DNA of 64,000 nucleotides, from contig CM034100.1 of the NCBI GenBank assembly GCA_019914945.1, forward strand, positions 15,077,096 to 15,141,095, written 5' to 3'. Origin of the DNA: Typha latifolia (taxonomy: Eukaryota; Streptophyta; Magnoliopsida; Poales; Typhaceae). This document shows positions 62,537 to 64,000 of this stretch, piece by piece. The position numbers and the translations under genes are program-made. Every line of letters begins with the position of its first letter. The stretch's first letter is position 1. The notes beneath the pieces were generated by a model. The model searched no databases. It was not told where the DNA came from and saw only the letters and a list, made by a program, of their open reading frames with translations.

Positions 62537-64000
62537 CATTATGAATTCTTAGTGATGCCTTTTGGCCTTACAAATGCACCTGCAGCTTTTATGGATTTAA
62601 TGAACCGGGTCTTCAAAACCTTCTTGGACCAGTTTGTTGTGATATTCATTGACGATATATTGATCTATTCCAAGAGCAGGGAAAAGCATGAGGAACATCT
62701 GAGGACAATACTTCAAACTCTTCGTGAGGAAAAGCTTTATGCAAAGTTTAAGAAGTGTGAGTTTTGGTTGGATGAGGTGGCTTTCTTAGGACATATAATC
62801 AGTAAGGATGGAGTCAAGGTGGATCAAAAGAAGATCGAGGTTGTTAGCAAATGGTCAAGGCTTACTTCAGTATCTGAAGTACGCAATTTCCTTGGATTGG
62901 CAGGCTACTATAGAAGGTTTGTGGAAGGATTTTCACGGATTGCCTTGCCACTTACTCACCTCACCAAAAAGAGGGTGAGATTTGAGTGGTCAAATGATTA
63001 TGAAAATAGCTTCCAAGAGCTCAAGCAGAGATTGATTTCAGCTCCTATCCTTTCACTTCCGATAGAGGGCGACAACTTTGTAATTTATAGTGATGCATCT
63101 CGACAGGGTCTCGGTTGTGTTTTGATGCAGCATGGAAATGTGATAGCTTATGCTTCTAGACAATTTAAGATTCATAAAAAGAACTATCCTACTCATGACT
63201 TTGAGTTGGTTGCGGTGGTTTTTGCACTAAAGATTTGGCGTCACTACCTTTATAGAGAATCTTGTGAAATTTTCACTGATCACACAAGAGCCTCAAGTAT
63301 ATTTTCACTCAGAAAAAACTTAATTTGAGGCAGCGCAGGTGGCTAGAATTAATCAAGGATTATGATGTTAGTATTAATTACCATCTTGGGAAGGCAAATG
63401 TGGTAGTCGATGCTTTGAGCAGAAAATCGTCAAAGGGGCACTTATCAGCACTTACTTGTCAACAGTGTATTATTGAAGAATTCAAACTTTTGAAGATTGA
63501 AATAACATCAAATCTAAAGAGAGTAGCTATTTACAGCCGACTAGTGGTCAAACCTACACTTTTAGATCGCATCCGGTCTGCTCAATTAGAGGATGCCAAT
63601 CTCAAGAAGATCTTGGAAGGATTAGAAAAAGGAGAAGCTCCTGGCTATTCGAGATCAGATGAAGGACTAGTCAAGTACCAGAATCGAGTCTGCGTCCTAG
63701 CTAATTAAGAGTTAAAGAATGAAATTATGTCAAAGGCTCACAATTCAGGATTCAGTATCCACCCAGGTAGCACAAAAATGTATAGAGATTTGCGAAAAAA
63801 CTTCTAGTGGAATGACATGAAAAAGGACATAGCTAACTTTGTGGCCAGATGTCTCACTTGTCAGCAAATCAAAGTTGAGCACCAAAAACCTGCAGGGATG
63901 TTACAGCCTTTGCCTTTATCGGAATGGAAGTGGGAAGATGTGACTATGGACTTTGTCTCAGGACTTCCCCGCACTAGATCAAATCATGATGCAATTTGGG
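62537..64000 (+). mobile_element. Decayed Ty3/Gypsy retrotransposon (RT, RNase H, integrase start), 5'-truncated, runs off the window
   Basis: Coding similarity starts inside reverse transcriptase ([18 protein letters not shown]) and includes the catalytic FIDDILIYS motif near 62645. RNase H follows ([22 protein letters not shown] near 63270), then [14 protein letters not shown] and [13 protein letters not shown]. The integrase HHCC zinc region ([10 protein letters not shown] ... CLTCQQIK) lies at about 63740-63870, then the start of the core at WEDVTMDFVSGLP. A 2 bp insertion near 63281-63286 breaks the frame after the second RNase H block. In-frame stops lie at about 63706 (TAA) and 63807 (TAG). 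Order RT-RH-INT is diagnostic of Ty3/Gypsy. Confidence 0.95.

Overview
This is a plant nuclear genome window with five protein-coding genes, all split by GT-AG introns, in AT-rich DNA that carries several decayed transposons. First exons are much richer in GC than later ones (for example 875-1234), which fits a monocot. The gene set (USB1, SRS2-like helicase, GATA26-type factor, ALG12) fits any flowering plant. Long introns filled with Copia elements would suit a palm-like or other medium-to-large genome, but the species cannot be fixed from the sequence alone.

Layout. 875-6491 (+): TMEM135-like membrane protein, 8 exons, complete, with a MITE in intron 4. 7195-9515 (-): USB1, the U6 snRNA 3'-end phosphodiesterase, 4 exons, complete. 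9516-10070: a 555 bp divergent promoter interval. 10071-35930 (+): SRS2-like UvrD-family DNA helicase, 29 exons, 3,045 nt of CDS spread over about 26 kb. Its introns 14 and 22 (about 6 kb each) were expanded by two different, oppositely oriented Copia elements. 36878-42323 (-): GATA26-type zinc-finger factor, 8 exons, complete, convergent with the helicase. 42324-48215: about 5.9 kb of intergenic DNA with long simple repeats. 48216-59991 (-): ALG12, the ER alpha-1,6-mannosyltransferase; the last 14 exons are present and the 5' exons are not, so the gene probably continues past position 64000. 62537-64000 (+): a decayed Ty3/Gypsy element, probably inside an early ALG12 intron.

Every exon model below was joined by hand and checked for splice dinucleotides, intron phase and reading frame. 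Totals are 1,611 nt (TMEM135-like), 867 nt (USB1), 3,045 nt (helicase), 1,671 nt (GATA) and 1,128 nt (ALG12 partial). The genes share no pathway: they cover a membrane protein, snRNA processing, recombination control, transcription and N-glycan assembly.

The more unusual signals are structural. A small family of inverted-repeat elements has ends reading GGCCGTGCC; one copy has a perfect 8 bp target duplication. A fold-back element sits exactly where a Copia element has lost its reverse transcriptase core. A Copia element with LTRs, PBS, PPT and target duplication lacks integrase. There are two candidate U12-type introns, one with its donor copied by a tandem duplication. I found no sign of a wholly new biological system.
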